Shown: positions 34,640-43,737 of the stretch, piece by piece
Layout: every line of letters starts with the position of its first letter
Numbering within the stretch: position 1 is the first letter of the stretch
From: Streptomyces sp. MMG1533
GTDB lineage: Bacteria > Actinomycetota > Actinomycetes > Streptomycetales > Streptomycetaceae
DNA: 64,000 bases
Assembly (NCBI RefSeq): GCF_001279775.1
Contig: NZ_LGDG01000272.1
Span: forward strand, 1 to 64,000
Direction: 5' to 3'
Translations under genes and position numbers: made by a program
The notes under the pieces: generated by a model
What the model was told of the DNA's origin: nothing
The model's database searches: none
Seen by the model: the letters and a program-made list of their open reading frames with translations, nothing else

Positions 34640-37600
34640 TCAGACGTTGCGGCGGTACTCGCCGCCGACTTCGAAGAACGCCTCGGTGATCTGCTGGAGC
34701 GAGCAGACGCGGGCGGCGTCCATCAGTACGGCGAAGGCGTTCTCGCCGCTGGTGGCGGCGCGCTTGAGTTCGGTGAGGGCGGCTTCTGCCTCGGCGCGAT
34801 GGCGGCTGCGGAAGTCCTCGACGCGGGCGAGCTGGGACTGCTTCTCCGCCTCGGTGGCGCGGGCCAGTTCCACGACCCCGTGCTCGCTGTCACCGCCGGG
34901 TTTGCGGAAGGTGTTGACGCCGATGATCGGAAGCGTGCCGTCGTGCTTGCGCTGCTCGTAGAGCATCGACTCGTCCTGGATGCGCCCGCGTTGGTAGCCC
35001 GTCTCCATGGCGCCGAGGACTCCGCCGCGCTCGCTGATGCGCTCGAACTCGGTCAGTACGGCTTCTTCGACGAGGTCGGTGAGTTCGTCGATGATGTACG
35101 AGCCCTGCAGCGGGTTCTCGTTCATCGCCAGGCCCCACTCGCGGTTGATGATCAGCTGGATGGCGAGGGCCCGGCGGACGGAGTCCTCGGTGGGGGTGGT
35201 GACGGCCTCGTCGTAGGCGTTGGTGTGCAGGCTGTTGCAGTTGTCGTAGACGGCGATGAGCGCCTGCAGGGTGGTGCGGATGTCGTTGAAGTCCATCTCC
35301 TGGGCGTGCAGGGAGCGGCCCGAGGTCTGGACGTGGTACTTGAGCTTCTGGCTGCGTTCCCCCGCCCCGTACCTCTCGCGCATGGCGACCGCCCAGATGC
35401 GGCGGGCGACCCGGCCGAGGACGGTGTACTCGGGGTCCATGCCGTTGGAGAAGAAGAAGGAGAGGTTGGGCGCGAAGTCGTCGACGGACATGCCGCGGGC
35501 GAGATACGCCTCGACGTAGGTGAAGCCGTTGGTGAGCGTGAACGCGAGCTGGCTGATGGGGTTCGCGCCGGCCTCGGCGATGTGGTAGCCGGAGATGGAC
35601 ACCGAGTAGAAGTTGCGTACGCCCTGCTCGATGAACCACTCCTGGATGTCGGCCATCATCCGCAGGCTGAACTCGGTGGAGAACAGGCAGGTGTTCTGGC
35701 CCTGGTCCTCCTTGAGGATGTCGGCCTGAACCGTGCCGCGGGTGTTCTGCAGGACGTACGCCCGGATCTCGCCCGTCTCCTCGGCGGTCGGTTCGCGGCC
35801 GTGTTCGGCGGTGAAGGCGTCGAGCCGCTGGTCGATGGCCGTGTTGAGGAAGAAGGCCAGGACGGTGGGCGCCGGGCCGTTGATGGTCATGGAGACCGAG
35901 GTGGTGGGAGCGGTGAGGTCGAAGCCCGCGTAGAGCGCCTTCATGTCGTCGAGGGTGGCCACGGAGACGCCCGAGGTGCCCACCTTGCCGTAGATGTCGG
36001 GGCGGAGGGCGGGGTCGTGGCCGTAGAGGGTGACGGAGTCGAAGGCGGTGGACAGCCGGGTGGCCTCGCTGTGCCGGGAGAGGTAGTGGAAGCGGCGGTT
36101 GGTGCGCTGCGGGTCGCCCTCCCCGGCGAACATCCGGGCCGGGTCCTCGCCCTCGCGCTTGAACGGGAACACGCCAGCGGTGAAGGGGAAGCGGCCGGGC
36201 AGGTTCTCCGCGCGCAGGAAGCGCAGGAGTTCGCCGTGGTCGGTGTGGCGGGGCAGGGCGACGCGGGGGACGAGGCTGCCGGAGAGGGACTCACGGACCA
36301 GGGCGGTGCGCAGTTCGCGGCCGCGGGTGACGGTCACCAGTTCCTCGCCCGAGTATGCGCGTACGGTCTCCGGCCAGTCGTCCAGGAGGTGCCGGGAGGG
36401 CTCGTGGAGGCCTTCCTCGGCGTCGGCGAGCAGTTTCTCGACGTCGGCGGTGGGTGCTCCGGCCGCGGTCAGTTCGTCCCGTACGGCGGTCAGGCGCTGG
36501 ATGCGCCGGGCGACGTCGGCCTGGGCGGCGGTGTCGGCGTGGTAGCGGCGCACAGTCTCGGCGATCTCGGCGAGGTAGCGCACGCGAGCGGTGGGCACGA
36601 TCTGCGCCGCGCCGCTGGAGTGCCGCACGGTGGTGGCCGGGAGGATGCCCGGGACGGCCGGGAGGCCGTGTTCGCCGAGCAGGCCGAGCAGGTGCTGGTA
36701 GAGGGCGGTGACGCCGTCGTCGTTGAAGGTGGCGGCGCTGGTGCCGAAGACCGGCATGTCCTCGGGCCGGGAGCCGAACGCCTCGCGGTTGCGCACGAGT
36801 TGGCGGCCGACGTCGCGCATCGCGTCCGCCGCGCCACGCCGTTCGAACTTGTTGATGGCGACGACGTCGGCGAAGTCCAGCATGTCGATCTTCTCGAGCT
36901 GGGAGGCGGCTCCGAACTCGGGCGTCATGACGTACAGCGAGACGTCGGAGTACGGGGCGATGGCGGCGTCGCCCTGCCCGATGCCCGGGGTCTCCACGAT
37001 CACCAGGTCGTATCCGGCTGCTTTGCAGGCGGCGATGGAGTCGGTGAGGCCTTCGGGGAGTTCGTGGTGGCCGCGGGTGGCCAGGGACCGGAAGAAGACC
37101 CGGTCGCCGTCCAGGCTGTTCATCCGGATCCGGTCGCCGAGCAGGGCTCCGCCGCCGCGCCGCCGGGTCGGGTCGACGGCGAGCACGGCCACGCGCAGCT
37201 TGTCCTGCTGGTCGACGCGCAGCCTCCGTACGAGTTCGTCGGTGAGGGAGGACTTGCCCGCGCCGCCGGTGCCGGTGATGCCGAGGACGGGTACGGAGCG
37301 GGCGGCCGCGGCCCGGCGCAGGACTAGCAGGTCCTCGTCCGGCACGGTGGCGGACTGCAGGGCGCTGAGCAGCCGGGCGAGTGCGGGGCGTTCGCCCGCG
37401 AGGACCGCGGTGAGCCGGGCGGGGGCGTCCTGCCAGGGAGCCGAGTCGCACTCCCTGACGATGGTGTTGATCATGCCGGTGAGGCCGAGGCGCTGCCCGT
37501 CCTCGGGGGAGAAGATCCGTACCCCGGCGTCGGCGAGCCGCTGGATCTCCTCGGGGACGATCACTCCTCCGCCGCCGCCGAAGACCTTCACATGGCCTGC

Positions 37601-37885
37601 GCCGCGTTCGCGGAGCAGCTCGGCGAGGTATTCGAAGTACTCGACGTGACCGCCCTGGTAGGAGCTGACGGCCACACCCTGGACGTCCTCCTCCACGGCG
37701 GCGTCCGCGATCTCGCCCACCGAGCGGTTGTGGCCGAGGTGGATGACCTCGGCCCCCTGGGCCTGGAGGATGCGCCGCATGATGTTGATCGAGGCATCGT
37801 GGCCGTCGAAGAGGCTGGAGGCGGTGACGAGGCGCACGGGGTGCTGCGCTTGGTGAAGCTGCGGTGTGCGGGTGCCATCGGTCAC
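34640..37885 (-). CDS. icmF: Fused isobutyryl-CoA mutase (IcmF)
   Basis: The 1081-residue protein combines a B12-binding domain (residues about 15-150, DGHDAS with His29 as the cobalt ligand), a MeaB-like G-protein chaperone (P-loop GTGGAGKSS near 205-213) and the acyl-CoA mutase substrate domain (about 530-1081). That layout is specific to IcmF, which interconverts isobutyryl- and n-butyryl-CoA and sometimes other branched acyl-CoAs. The start is set at GTG 37885, with GGAG seven bases upstream. The longer frame from ATG 37939 begins inside a 26-bp perfect palindrome that is better read as an operator. Confidence 0.93.
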   Translation of the reverse strand: MTDGTRTPQLHQAQHPVRLVTASSLFDGHDASINIMRRILQAQGAEVIHLGHNRSVGEIADAAVEEDVQGVAVSSYQGGHVEYFEYLAELLRERGAGHVKVFGGGGGVIVPEEIQRLADAGVRIFSPEDGQRLGLTGMINTIVRECDSAPWQDAPARLTAVLAGERPALARLLSALQSATVPDEDLLVLRRAAAARSVPVLGITGTGGAGKSSLTDELVRRLRVDQQDKLRVAVLAVDPTRRRGGGALLGDRIRMNSLDGDRVFFRSLATRGHHELPEGLTDSIAACKAAGYDLVIVETPGIGQGDAAIAPYSDVSLYVMTPEFGAASQLEKIDMLDFADVVAINKFERRGAADAMRDVGRQLVRNREAFGSRPEDMPVFGTSAATFNDDGVTALYQHLLGLLGEHGLPAVPGILPATTVRHSSGAAQIVPTARVRYLAEIAETVRRYHADTAAQADVARRIQRLTAVRDELTAAGAPTADVEKLLADAEEGLHEPSRHLLDDWPETVRAYSGEELVTVTRGRELRTALVRESLSGSLVPRVALPRHTDHGELLRFLRAENLPGRFPFTAGVFPFKREGEDPARMFAGEGDPQRTNRRFHYLSRHSEATRLSTAFDSVTLYGHDPALRPDIYGKVGTSGVSVATLDDMKALYAGFDLTAPTTSVSMTINGPAPTVLAFFLNTAIDQRLDAFTAEHGREPTAEETGEIRAYVLQNTRGTVQADILKEDQGQNTCLFSTEFSLRMMADIQEWFIEQGVRNFYSVSISGYHIAEAGANPISQLAFTLTNGFTYVEAYLARGMSVDDFAPNLSFFFSNGMDPEYTVLGRVARRIWAVAMRERYGAGERSQKLKYHVQTSGRSLHAQEMDFNDIRTTLQALIAVYDNCNSLHTNAYDEAVTTPTEDSVRRALAIQLIINREWGLAMNENPLQGSYIIDELTDLVEEAVLTEFERISERGGVLGAMETGYQRGRIQDESMLYEQRKHDGTLPIIGVNTFRKPGGDSEHGVVELARATEAEKQSQLARVEDFRSRHRAEAEAALTELKRAATSGENAFAVLMDAARVCSLQQITEAFFEVGGEYRRNV

Positions 37886-37935
37886 GGTGTACTCCGGACG
37901 GCCTGCCCGTGGGGACGGGCGACGGGTGGGGAGAG

Positions 37936-37961
37936 CCATTACTAGGACGTCCTAGTAATGG
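37936..37961. promoter_or_regulatory. 26-bp perfect palindrome upstream of icmF, probable operator
   Basis: The half-site CCATTACTAGGAC is followed directly by its exact complement. The core is ACTAGGACGTCCTAGT. It is 51 bases upstream of the GTG start of icmF. Such spacerless palindromes are typical binding sites of dimeric repressors (TetR, GntR or MarR families). The regulator is not adjacent, and its identity is unknown. Confidence 0.75.
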
Positions 37962-37970
37962 GGGGCGGGG

Positions 37971-38016
37971 AGGCCGTGCGACCGGGAATCCAGGGGATCC
38001 TCGCGCCGCACGGCCT
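37971..38016. terminator. 10-bp stem inverted repeat between the acyl-CoA dehydrogenase and icmF
   Basis: AGGCCGTGCG (37971-37980) pairs perfectly with 38007-38016 across a 26-base loop. It lies downstream of the leftward acyl-CoA dehydrogenase and upstream of the icmF operator, so it may end transcription of the former. The long loop lowers confidence. Confidence 0.45.
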
Positions 38017-38034
38017 TCGAAGCTTCCCTCATCG

Positions 38035-38050
38035 ATTGACTGTAGTCAAT
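38035..38050. promoter_or_regulatory. ATTGACT-GT-AGTCAAT palindrome
   Basis: Two 7-bp arms are separated by two bases, just after the acyl-CoA dehydrogenase stop and 150 bases upstream of icmF. The form fits a TetR-type operator. A related string (TTACTGTAGACA on the minus strand, about 52236-52247) occurs upstream of the E1 alpha gene, but the match is partial. Confidence 0.45.
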
Positions 38051-38089
38051 GACAAGTAAGTAGGGTGGCGACCACAGGCAGACACCCCG

Positions 38090-39310
38090 TCAGGAGCCGG
38101 CTGATCCGACCTGACGCGGCTGCCGGTACGGCTTCACCGCGCGGCGTGCGATGGCGAAACGATGGGTCTCGGACGGGCCGTCGTAGATCCGGAACGGCCG
38201 TACCTCCCTGACCAGTCGTGCCAGCGGGGCGTCCTCGGCCGAGATGCCCAGCGCGCCACAGATCTGCACCGCCCGGTCGACGATCCGGCCCACCGCCTCC
38301 GCCACGAAGACCTTGGACACCGAGGAGAACTGCGAGGCACTCGCCGAGCCGTTGTCCAACTCCCATGCGGTACGCCAGATCAGCGCGCGGCTCGCCTCGA
38401 TGTCGATCTCGGAGTCGGCCAGCATCTGCTGCACCATGCCGAGATCCCCCAGCAGCGAGCCGAAGGCCTCGCGGGTCCCGGCACGCTCCAGGGCGACGTC
38501 CCGGGCGCGCGTCGCGGCGCCGAGCCAGCGCATGCAGTGCGTGAGCCGGGCGGGACCGAGGCGGACCTGGGCGTTCTTAAAGCCCCGGTGCACCTGGCCG
38601 AGCACCTGCTCCTCGCTCACCACGCACTCCTCGAACACGATCTCGCTGTGCCCGGCGAAGAGGCTTTCGTCCAGCGTGTCGATGTTCCTGACGATGCGCA
38701 TGCCCGGGTTGCCGGCGTCGACGAGGAACATGGTGGCGCCGCCCGGGCCGCCGGGACTGCCGTCGGTGCGGGCCATCACGATGGTGAAGTCGGCGCCGTC
38801 GGCACCGGTGATGAACCACTTGCGCCCGTCGATGCGCCAGCCGCCGGGAACCCGTACCGCCGTGGTCCGCAGCGCGCGGGGGTCGGACCCGGCGCCCGGC
38901 GCCGGTTCGGTCATCGCGAAGCACGAGCGGTACTCGCCGGCGGCCAGCGGGCGCAGATAGCGCGCCTGCTGCTCCTCGGTGGCCACCTTCTCGAGCAGGT
39001 GCATGTTGCCCTCGTCCGGGGCCGCGCAGTTCAGCGCCAGCGGGCCGAGCACGGAATACCCGGCCGCCTCGAACACCACCGCCTGTCCGCGCAGGTCGAG
39101 CCCGTGCCCGCCCCACCGCTCGGGCACGTGCGGCGCGAACACGCCCGCCTCGCGCGCCCCCTTCTGCAGAGCCTCCCGCAGGGCCTGCGGTGCGTCGTGG
39201 ACGGACCCGCCGCACTCACGCTCGGCCGGGATCACCACCTCGCGGACGAACTCGGCGGTGGCCTCGGCAAGCCGGGCGACTGACGGATCGACATCGAACT
39301 GGATCGGCAC
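38090..39310 (-). CDS. Acyl-CoA dehydrogenase
   Basis: The 406-residue flavoprotein has acyl-CoA dehydrogenase domains in order: helical N-domain, beta domain with CFAMTEPAPGAGSDP and DGRKWFITGADGADF, and C-terminal helices ending RIYDGPSETHRFAIARR. The ending and overall form resemble the ACAD10/11-like subgroup. It oxidises an acyl-CoA to the 2-enoyl-CoA. The GTG start at 39310 has GGGAGGA about five bases upstream; upstream sequence in frame lacks family similarity. It is divergent from the enoyl-CoA hydratase gene. Confidence 0.93.
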   Translation of the reverse strand: MPIQFDVDPSVARLAEATAEFVREVVIPAERECGGSVHDAPQALREALQKGAREAGVFAPHVPERWGGHGLDLRGQAVVFEAAGYSVLGPLALNCAAPDEGNMHLLEKVATEEQQARYLRPLAAGEYRSCFAMTEPAPGAGSDPRALRTTAVRVPGGWRIDGRKWFITGADGADFTIVMARTDGSPGGPGGATMFLVDAGNPGMRIVRNIDTLDESLFAGHSEIVFEECVVSEEQVLGQVHRGFKNAQVRLGPARLTHCMRWLGAATRARDVALERAGTREAFGSLLGDLGMVQQMLADSEIDIEASRALIWRTAWELDNGSASASQFSSVSKVFVAEAVGRIVDRAVQICGALGISAEDAPLARLVREVRPFRIYDGPSETHRFAIARRAVKPYRQPRQVGSAGS

Positions 39311-39356
39311 GGTTCCTCCCGCCGACAGGCGACCGGGCGCCAGTGCCCGTCGCATC

Positions 39357-39383
39357 GCCGAAACTGTACATCGAATTAAGTAT
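39357..39383. repeat. Promoter-region repeat GCCGAAACTGTA-N10-AGTAT, copy 1
   Basis: The 12-mer GCCGAAACTGTA, a 10-base spacer and AGTAT recur at 39453-39479 with identical spacing and orientation. This copy lies 47 bases upstream of the acyl-CoA dehydrogenase start. It is likely a regulator site or promoter element. Confidence 0.6.
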
Positions 39384-39452
39384 CTATCCCCATGGTCGAC
39401 GCAGAAGGTAGTGCTGTGCAGCAATTTCCCGCGGGGAGGACGACCAGGCATT

Positions 39453-39479
39453 GCCGAAACTGTAGGCCGGGTCCAGTAT
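39453..39479. repeat. Promoter-region repeat GCCGAAACTGTA-N10-AGTAT, copy 2
   Basis: Second copy, 65 bases before the enoyl-CoA hydratase start. The two copies are 96 bases apart and flank the divergent promoters, one near each gene. The spacer sequences differ, so only the outer elements are conserved. Confidence 0.6.
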
Positions 39480-39544
39480 GTGAGCGCCGCTGCGGCGAGC
39501 CGTTCCCGACGACGGCTGTTCCCCACGACGGGAGAAGACCTCCG

Positions 39545-40369
39545 ATGAGCACTCAGCCGGTCCGGGTCGTCCGCCACTCCGACGGAGTCGTCGAGCTGCT
39601 GCTGGACGACCCGGGACGTGGAAACGCCCTGGACCTCCCGACCGCCGAGGCCCTGCGCGACGCGGCAGCCGAAGCCGCCGCGGATCCGGGCGGCGCGGTC
39701 CTGCTGCGGGCGGCGGGCGGGAACTTCTGCGTGGGCGGTGACCTGCGCGCTTTCGCCGGACGAGGAGCGGACACCGCCTCCTATGTGCACGCGGTCGCCT
39801 CCGCCGCGCACGAGGCCGTGCGGGCCCTGCACGAGCTGCCCGTGCCCGTGGTGACCGCCGTGCGCGGCGCGGCGGCGGGCGGGGGAATCGGACTGGCCCT
39901 GGCGGGCGACCTCGTGGTGGCGGCCCGGTCGGCACGCTTCCGGCTGGCGTACACGGCGATCGGACTCACCCCGGACTGCGGCGCCTCATGGATTCTCCAG
40001 CGACTGCTCGGCCCTCGGCGGGCTGCGGACCTGATTCTCACCAACCGGGTCCTGACCGGCGAGGATGCCGAGCGATGGGGGCTGGCGTCCCGGGTCGTGG
40101 AGGATGCCGAACTGGACGACACCGCGTACCGGACCGCCGCCGGCCTCGCCGCCGGCTCCGGTGCCGCGCTGCGGGCCGCCAAGGAACTGCTGAGGACGGG
40201 CGCCGAGGCGTCGCTGGAGAAGCACCTCGCCGAGGAGGCGCGCTCGATCGCCGCTCTGGCGGGCGGCGCGGAGGCCCAGGCCGCGATGGAGTCGTTCCTG
40301 GCCGTACGGTCTCGCGACAGGGCGCCTTCCGCGCGGTCGGCACAGGAAGAGCCGCAAAGTGTTTCTTGA
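39545..40369 (+). CDS. Enoyl-CoA hydratase/isomerase family protein
   Basis: The 274-residue crotonase-fold protein shows the oxyanion-hole segments GGNFCVGGDLRAFAG and VRGAAAGGGIGLALAGD. At the usual second catalytic Glu region it reads IGLTPDCGASWILQRLLG, that is Asp instead of Glu, as in PaaG/isomerase-like members. It would hydrate or isomerise the enoyl-CoA made by a neighbouring dehydrogenase. ATG 39545 follows GGGAGAAG. The 147-base gap to the next gene shows no ORF. Confidence 0.9.
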   Translation: MSTQPVRVVRHSDGVVELLLDDPGRGNALDLPTAEALRDAAAEAAADPGGAVLLRAAGGNFCVGGDLRAFAGRGADTASYVHAVASAAHEAVRALHELPVPVVTAVRGAAAGGGIGLALAGDLVVAARSARFRLAYTAIGLTPDCGASWILQRLLGPRRAADLILTNRVLTGEDAERWGLASRVVEDAELDDTAYRTAAGLAAGSGAALRAAKELLRTGAEASLEKHLAEEARSIAALAGGAEAQAAMESFLAVRSRDRAPSARSAQEEPQSVS

Positions 40370-40516
40370 GTTCCTCTTCACTAACAGGGTCGCTCGGGCG
40401 TAACCTCCGGGCAACACAGATCGCAGTCCCCTGCGACGCACCACCCGTCGCGGTCCCTGCGACCCGGCAACCGTCGCCGCGCGGCCTGAGCCCGCGCCCC
40501 ACAAGAAGGTGTGGAG

Positions 40517-41149
40517 ATGCATTCTGCTGCCGCGGAGCGGACAGACACGCTCGACAAGTCCCTCACCGACGCCGTCATCGACCTCGTCCTGCGCGGCATG
40601 TGGCGCGGTGTGCCGGAGGCCCGGTACCGCCCCCTGGTCGACGCCGGGCTCGCCATGGTGAAGGGCCCGATGGTGCTGCCCACCGAGTACGCCAAGAACG
40701 CCGCGGCGAAGATGCTGCGGATCCCGGCGGGCTCGGAGCTGCAGGACCCGATCAACGCGGTCTACGAGGCGTTCCTGCCGGTCAACAGGAAGGTGCGCGA
40801 GGTCTGCACGGCCTGGCAGTGCCGCCCTGACGGCAGCGTCAACGACCACAACGACAGCGTCTACGACGCCGAGGTGCGCGAGATGCTGGAGGACGTGCAC
40901 GAGGCCATCCAGCCGGTGCTGCGCAGGCTGGAGCGCCTCCTCGCGGGCAGCGGCCGGTATCTCACCGGTCTGGAGGAGGCGCTCGACCGGTTCGACGACG
41001 GCGGCGCCCAGTGGCTGGCCTCCCCGCTGTGCGACTCGTACCACACCGTGTGGATGCGGCTGCACCAGGAACTGCTGCTGGTCCTGGGGATCAGCCGGGC
41101 CGACGACGAGGCCCTCGAGGAGAAGCTGGTCCGAAGGAGCCGAGGTTGA
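40517..41149 (+). CDS. Unknown 210-residue protein coupled to the PPDK-like gene
   Basis: The 210-residue soluble protein is mostly helical, acidic toward the C-terminus, with no membrane segment or motif I recognise (for example VLRGMWRGVPEARYRPLVDAG and SPLCDSYHTVWMRLHQELLL). Its TGA overlaps the TTG start of the PPDK-like gene (TTGA), so the two are made together. It may be a partner or substrate-binding subunit of that enzyme. A start at ATG 40517 is chosen, with AAGG seven bases upstream; GTG 40511 is possible. Confidence 0.75.
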   Translation: MHSAAAERTDTLDKSLTDAVIDLVLRGMWRGVPEARYRPLVDAGLAMVKGPMVLPTEYAKNAAAKMLRIPAGSELQDPINAVYEAFLPVNRKVREVCTAWQCRPDGSVNDHNDSVYDAEVREMLEDVHEAIQPVLRRLERLLAGSGRYLTGLEEALDRFDDGGAQWLASPLCDSYHTVWMRLHQELLLVLGISRADDEALEEKLVRRSRG

Positions 41150-43737
41150 GCGTCACCGACCGACCGACGGGCACCGTCGCTCAGCCGCAGGCCCAAGCCC
41201 CCGGCCTCACCCTGGTGCCGTACGGCCAGGGACGGATCCGCGGACTGGACGCCGGTGAACTGGGCGCGCACGGCATCGCGATGGACGGGCTGGTGGCCCT
41301 CGGGCTGCCGGTGGTCCCGGGACTCACCGTGCCCACCGGCTCCGCGCAGGCGCTGGGCGAGCCCGGCACCGCACGGGCGGCCGTCGAACTCGTCCAGCAG
41401 TTGTCGGGACGCCGGGTCGGCGACGCCGCCCGGCCGCTGCTGCTGCGGCTGTCTGCGAGCGCGCCCGGCGAGGTCGCCGGGCTGCCGCCCGACCTCGCCT
41501 GTCTCGGGGCCACCCCGGACAACGCCGGGGACCTGTGCACCGTCATCGGCCGCGCGGAGGGACTGTACGAGGTGTGGGCCTCAACGGTCCGGATGATCGC
41601 GGAGTACGCCCTCGGCATACCGGCCACCGTCCTGGACGACGCGCTCCTCGACGCCCCGGAGCCCCGCGCCCGGGTCGAGGCCCTGCTGTCCCTGGTCGCC
41701 CGGCACGCCGAGCGGCCCTTCCCCGACGACCCGGCCGAGCAGCTCGCCCTGGCCGCCCGGGCGGTCCTCGCCCGCTGGGACTCGCCGCGCGCCAGAAGGT
41801 CACGACGGGCCCAGAAGCTCCCCGCCGACCTCGGCATCGCCCTGCACGTACAGGCGCTGCGCATCGGCCCCTCGGACCGCTCCGGCTACGGCACGGCGGT
41901 CAGCCGCCACCCCGAGACCGGCCGTTTCTCGGCCGAGGGCTCGTTCTTCCGGGGTGTGCGCCGCAGCGCACCGCCCCCGCACACCGGCGAACCGCTCCAG
42001 AACCTGACGGCGGGGACGACCCTCCTTGAGCATTCGCTGCTCACCCTGGAGCGGCATCTGCACGCACCGGTGTCCGTCGACTTCGAGGTGCGCGACGGCG
42101 AGATCTCCCTGCTCGCCGCCTCCGTGCAGAGCCGTCCGCCGCTGCGCGCCTCGGTGTGCCTGGCGGCGGACCTGGCCCGGGACGGGGCGCTGGAGAAGGC
42201 GGACGCGGTACGCCGGATCGGGCCGGCGCAGGTGCAGGAGCTGCTGCACCCGCAGCTGAGGCTGACCGGCGACGAGGAGCTTGTGGTCCGCGGGCTGCCC
42301 GCGTCCCCCGGAGCCGCGGCCGGGGTCGTCGCGCTGTCCAGCGAACGTGCCCTGGAGCTGGCCGCCGAGGACACCCACGCCGTCCTGGTGATGCACGAGA
42401 CCACACCGGCCGACGTCCCCGGGATGCTTGCCGCCGCCGCGGTGCTCACCGGCAGCGGAGGCATCGCCTCGCACGCGGCCGTGGTGGCACGCGGCGCCGG
42501 CAAGCCGGCGGTGTGCGGTGCCGAGGGACTGCGGGTGGACCGGACGGCCGGCACGGTTCGGATCGGGGACCGGGTGCTGAGCGAGGGCGACCCGGTGTCG
42601 CTCGACGGCCGCACCGGAGCCGTCTACGCCGGAACACTGAGCATCAGCGTCGCCGGACCGCCGCCGGAACTGTCCACCCTGCTGGAGTGGGCCGACGACG
42701 CGCGGCGGCTCGGAGTGCGGGTCAATGCCGACACCGCGGCGGAGGTGAACACCGCCGTCGCCCTCGGCGCGGAGGGTGTGGGCCTGTGCCGTACGGAGCA
42801 CCAGTTCCTCGGCGAGCGGCTGCCGCTGATCCGCAGCGTCATCCTGGCCGCCGACCCGGCGGCCCGCGACGAGGCGCTGCTCGCCCTGGAACACGCACAG
42901 CACGAGGACTTCAAGGCGCTGCTGGCCGCGGTCGGCGACCGCCCGGTCACCGTGCGCCTGCTGGACGCGCCGCTGCACGAGTTCCTGCCCGCTCCTGGAG
43001 AGGCCGAGGCCGCCGGTGACACAGCGGCGGAGCAGCGAGCCGCGTCCCTGCGGGAGGCCAACCCGATGCTCGGGCTGCGCGGCGTACGCCTGGCACTGCT
43101 GCACGAGCGGCTGTACCCGGCGCAGGCCGAGGCACTCTTCTCCGCCTGGGCCGATGTTGCCGCAACCGGCGTCCGGCCCCGGCTGGAGGTGATGATCCCG
43201 CTGGTCAGCCTGCCGGAGGAGCTGGAGGCCGCGGCCTCCTTCGTACGCGACGCCGCCGCGACGGTGGCCGCCCGCACCGGCATCGAGGTGCCGTACCGGC
43301 TGGGCACGATGATCGAGACTCCGCGGGCCGCCCTGCTGGCCGCCGAACTCGCCGAGCACGCCGAGTTCTTCTCCTTCGGCACGAACGACCTCACCCAGCT
43401 CACCTACGGATTCTCCCGGGACGACGTGGAACGCCAGGTGCTCACCGCGTACCAGGAACGCGGGTTCCTCACCGCCAGCCCGTTCGCCCGGCTCGACCCG
43501 CACGGCGTCGGCGCGCTGATCGCCCTGGCCGTGGAGCGGGCGAGGGGCGTGCGGCCGGACATCAAACTCGGCGTGTGCGGCGAGCACGGCGGGGACCCCG
43601 AGTCGATCGCGTTCTGCGACGACCTGGGACTGGACTACGTCTCCTGCTCGGCGCACCGCGTGCCGGTCGCCCGCATGGCGGCGGCGCACAGCGTGCTGCG
43701 CGGGCGTGGCATCGAGCGGAACAGGACAGCGTCATGA
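41146..43737 (+). CDS. Pyruvate phosphate dikinase/PEP synthase-like protein with altered ATP-grasp region
   Basis: The 863-residue protein has the PPDK order: N-terminal nucleotide-binding part (1-370), phosphohistidine swivel (GSGGIASHAAVVARG, His443) and C-terminal PEP/pyruvate TIM barrel (IETPRAALLAAELAEHAEFFSFGTNDL and VCGEHGGDPES with Cys811). The swivel and barrel look functional. In the N-terminal part the usual GGK..NL entry reads LGAHGIAMDGL, and the Arg-rich segment (normally VRSGA) reads LRLSASAPG, so ATP binding may be lost or changed. Start TTG 41146 has AAGGAG upstream. Coupling to acyl-CoA genes points to a catabolic role, not central metabolism. Confidence 0.82.
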   Translation: MSVTDRPTGTVAQPQAQAPGLTLVPYGQGRIRGLDAGELGAHGIAMDGLVALGLPVVPGLTVPTGSAQALGEPGTARAAVELVQQLSGRRVGDAARPLLLRLSASAPGEVAGLPPDLACLGATPDNAGDLCTVIGRAEGLYEVWASTVRMIAEYALGIPATVLDDALLDAPEPRARVEALLSLVARHAERPFPDDPAEQLALAARAVLARWDSPRARRSRRAQKLPADLGIALHVQALRIGPSDRSGYGTAVSRHPETGRFSAEGSFFRGVRRSAPPPHTGEPLQNLTAGTTLLEHSLLTLERHLHAPVSVDFEVRDGEISLLAASVQSRPPLRASVCLAADLARDGALEKADAVRRIGPAQVQELLHPQLRLTGDEELVVRGLPASPGAAAGVVALSSERALELAAEDTHAVLVMHETTPADVPGMLAAAAVLTGSGGIASHAAVVARGAGKPAVCGAEGLRVDRTAGTVRIGDRVLSEGDPVSLDGRTGAVYAGTLSISVAGPPPELSTLLEWADDARRLGVRVNADTAAEVNTAVALGAEGVGLCRTEHQFLGERLPLIRSVILAADPAARDEALLALEHAQHEDFKALLAAVGDRPVTVRLLDAPLHEFLPAPGEAEAAGDTAAEQRAASLREANPMLGLRGVRLALLHERLYPAQAEALFSAWADVAATGVRPRLEVMIPLVSLPEELEAAASFVRDAAATVAARTGIEVPYRLGTMIETPRAALLAAELAEHAEFFSFGTNDLTQLTYGFSRDDVERQVLTAYQERGFLTASPFARLDPHGVGALIALAVERARGVRPDIKLGVCGEHGGDPESIAFCDDLGLDYVSCSAHRVPVARMAAAHSVLRGRGIERNRTAS

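Noticed and set aside
33980..37327. Long plus-strand open frame opposite icmF
   Set aside because: Composition is Gly/Val-rich shadow sequence with no motifs; the minus strand has the full B12-GTPase-mutase order.
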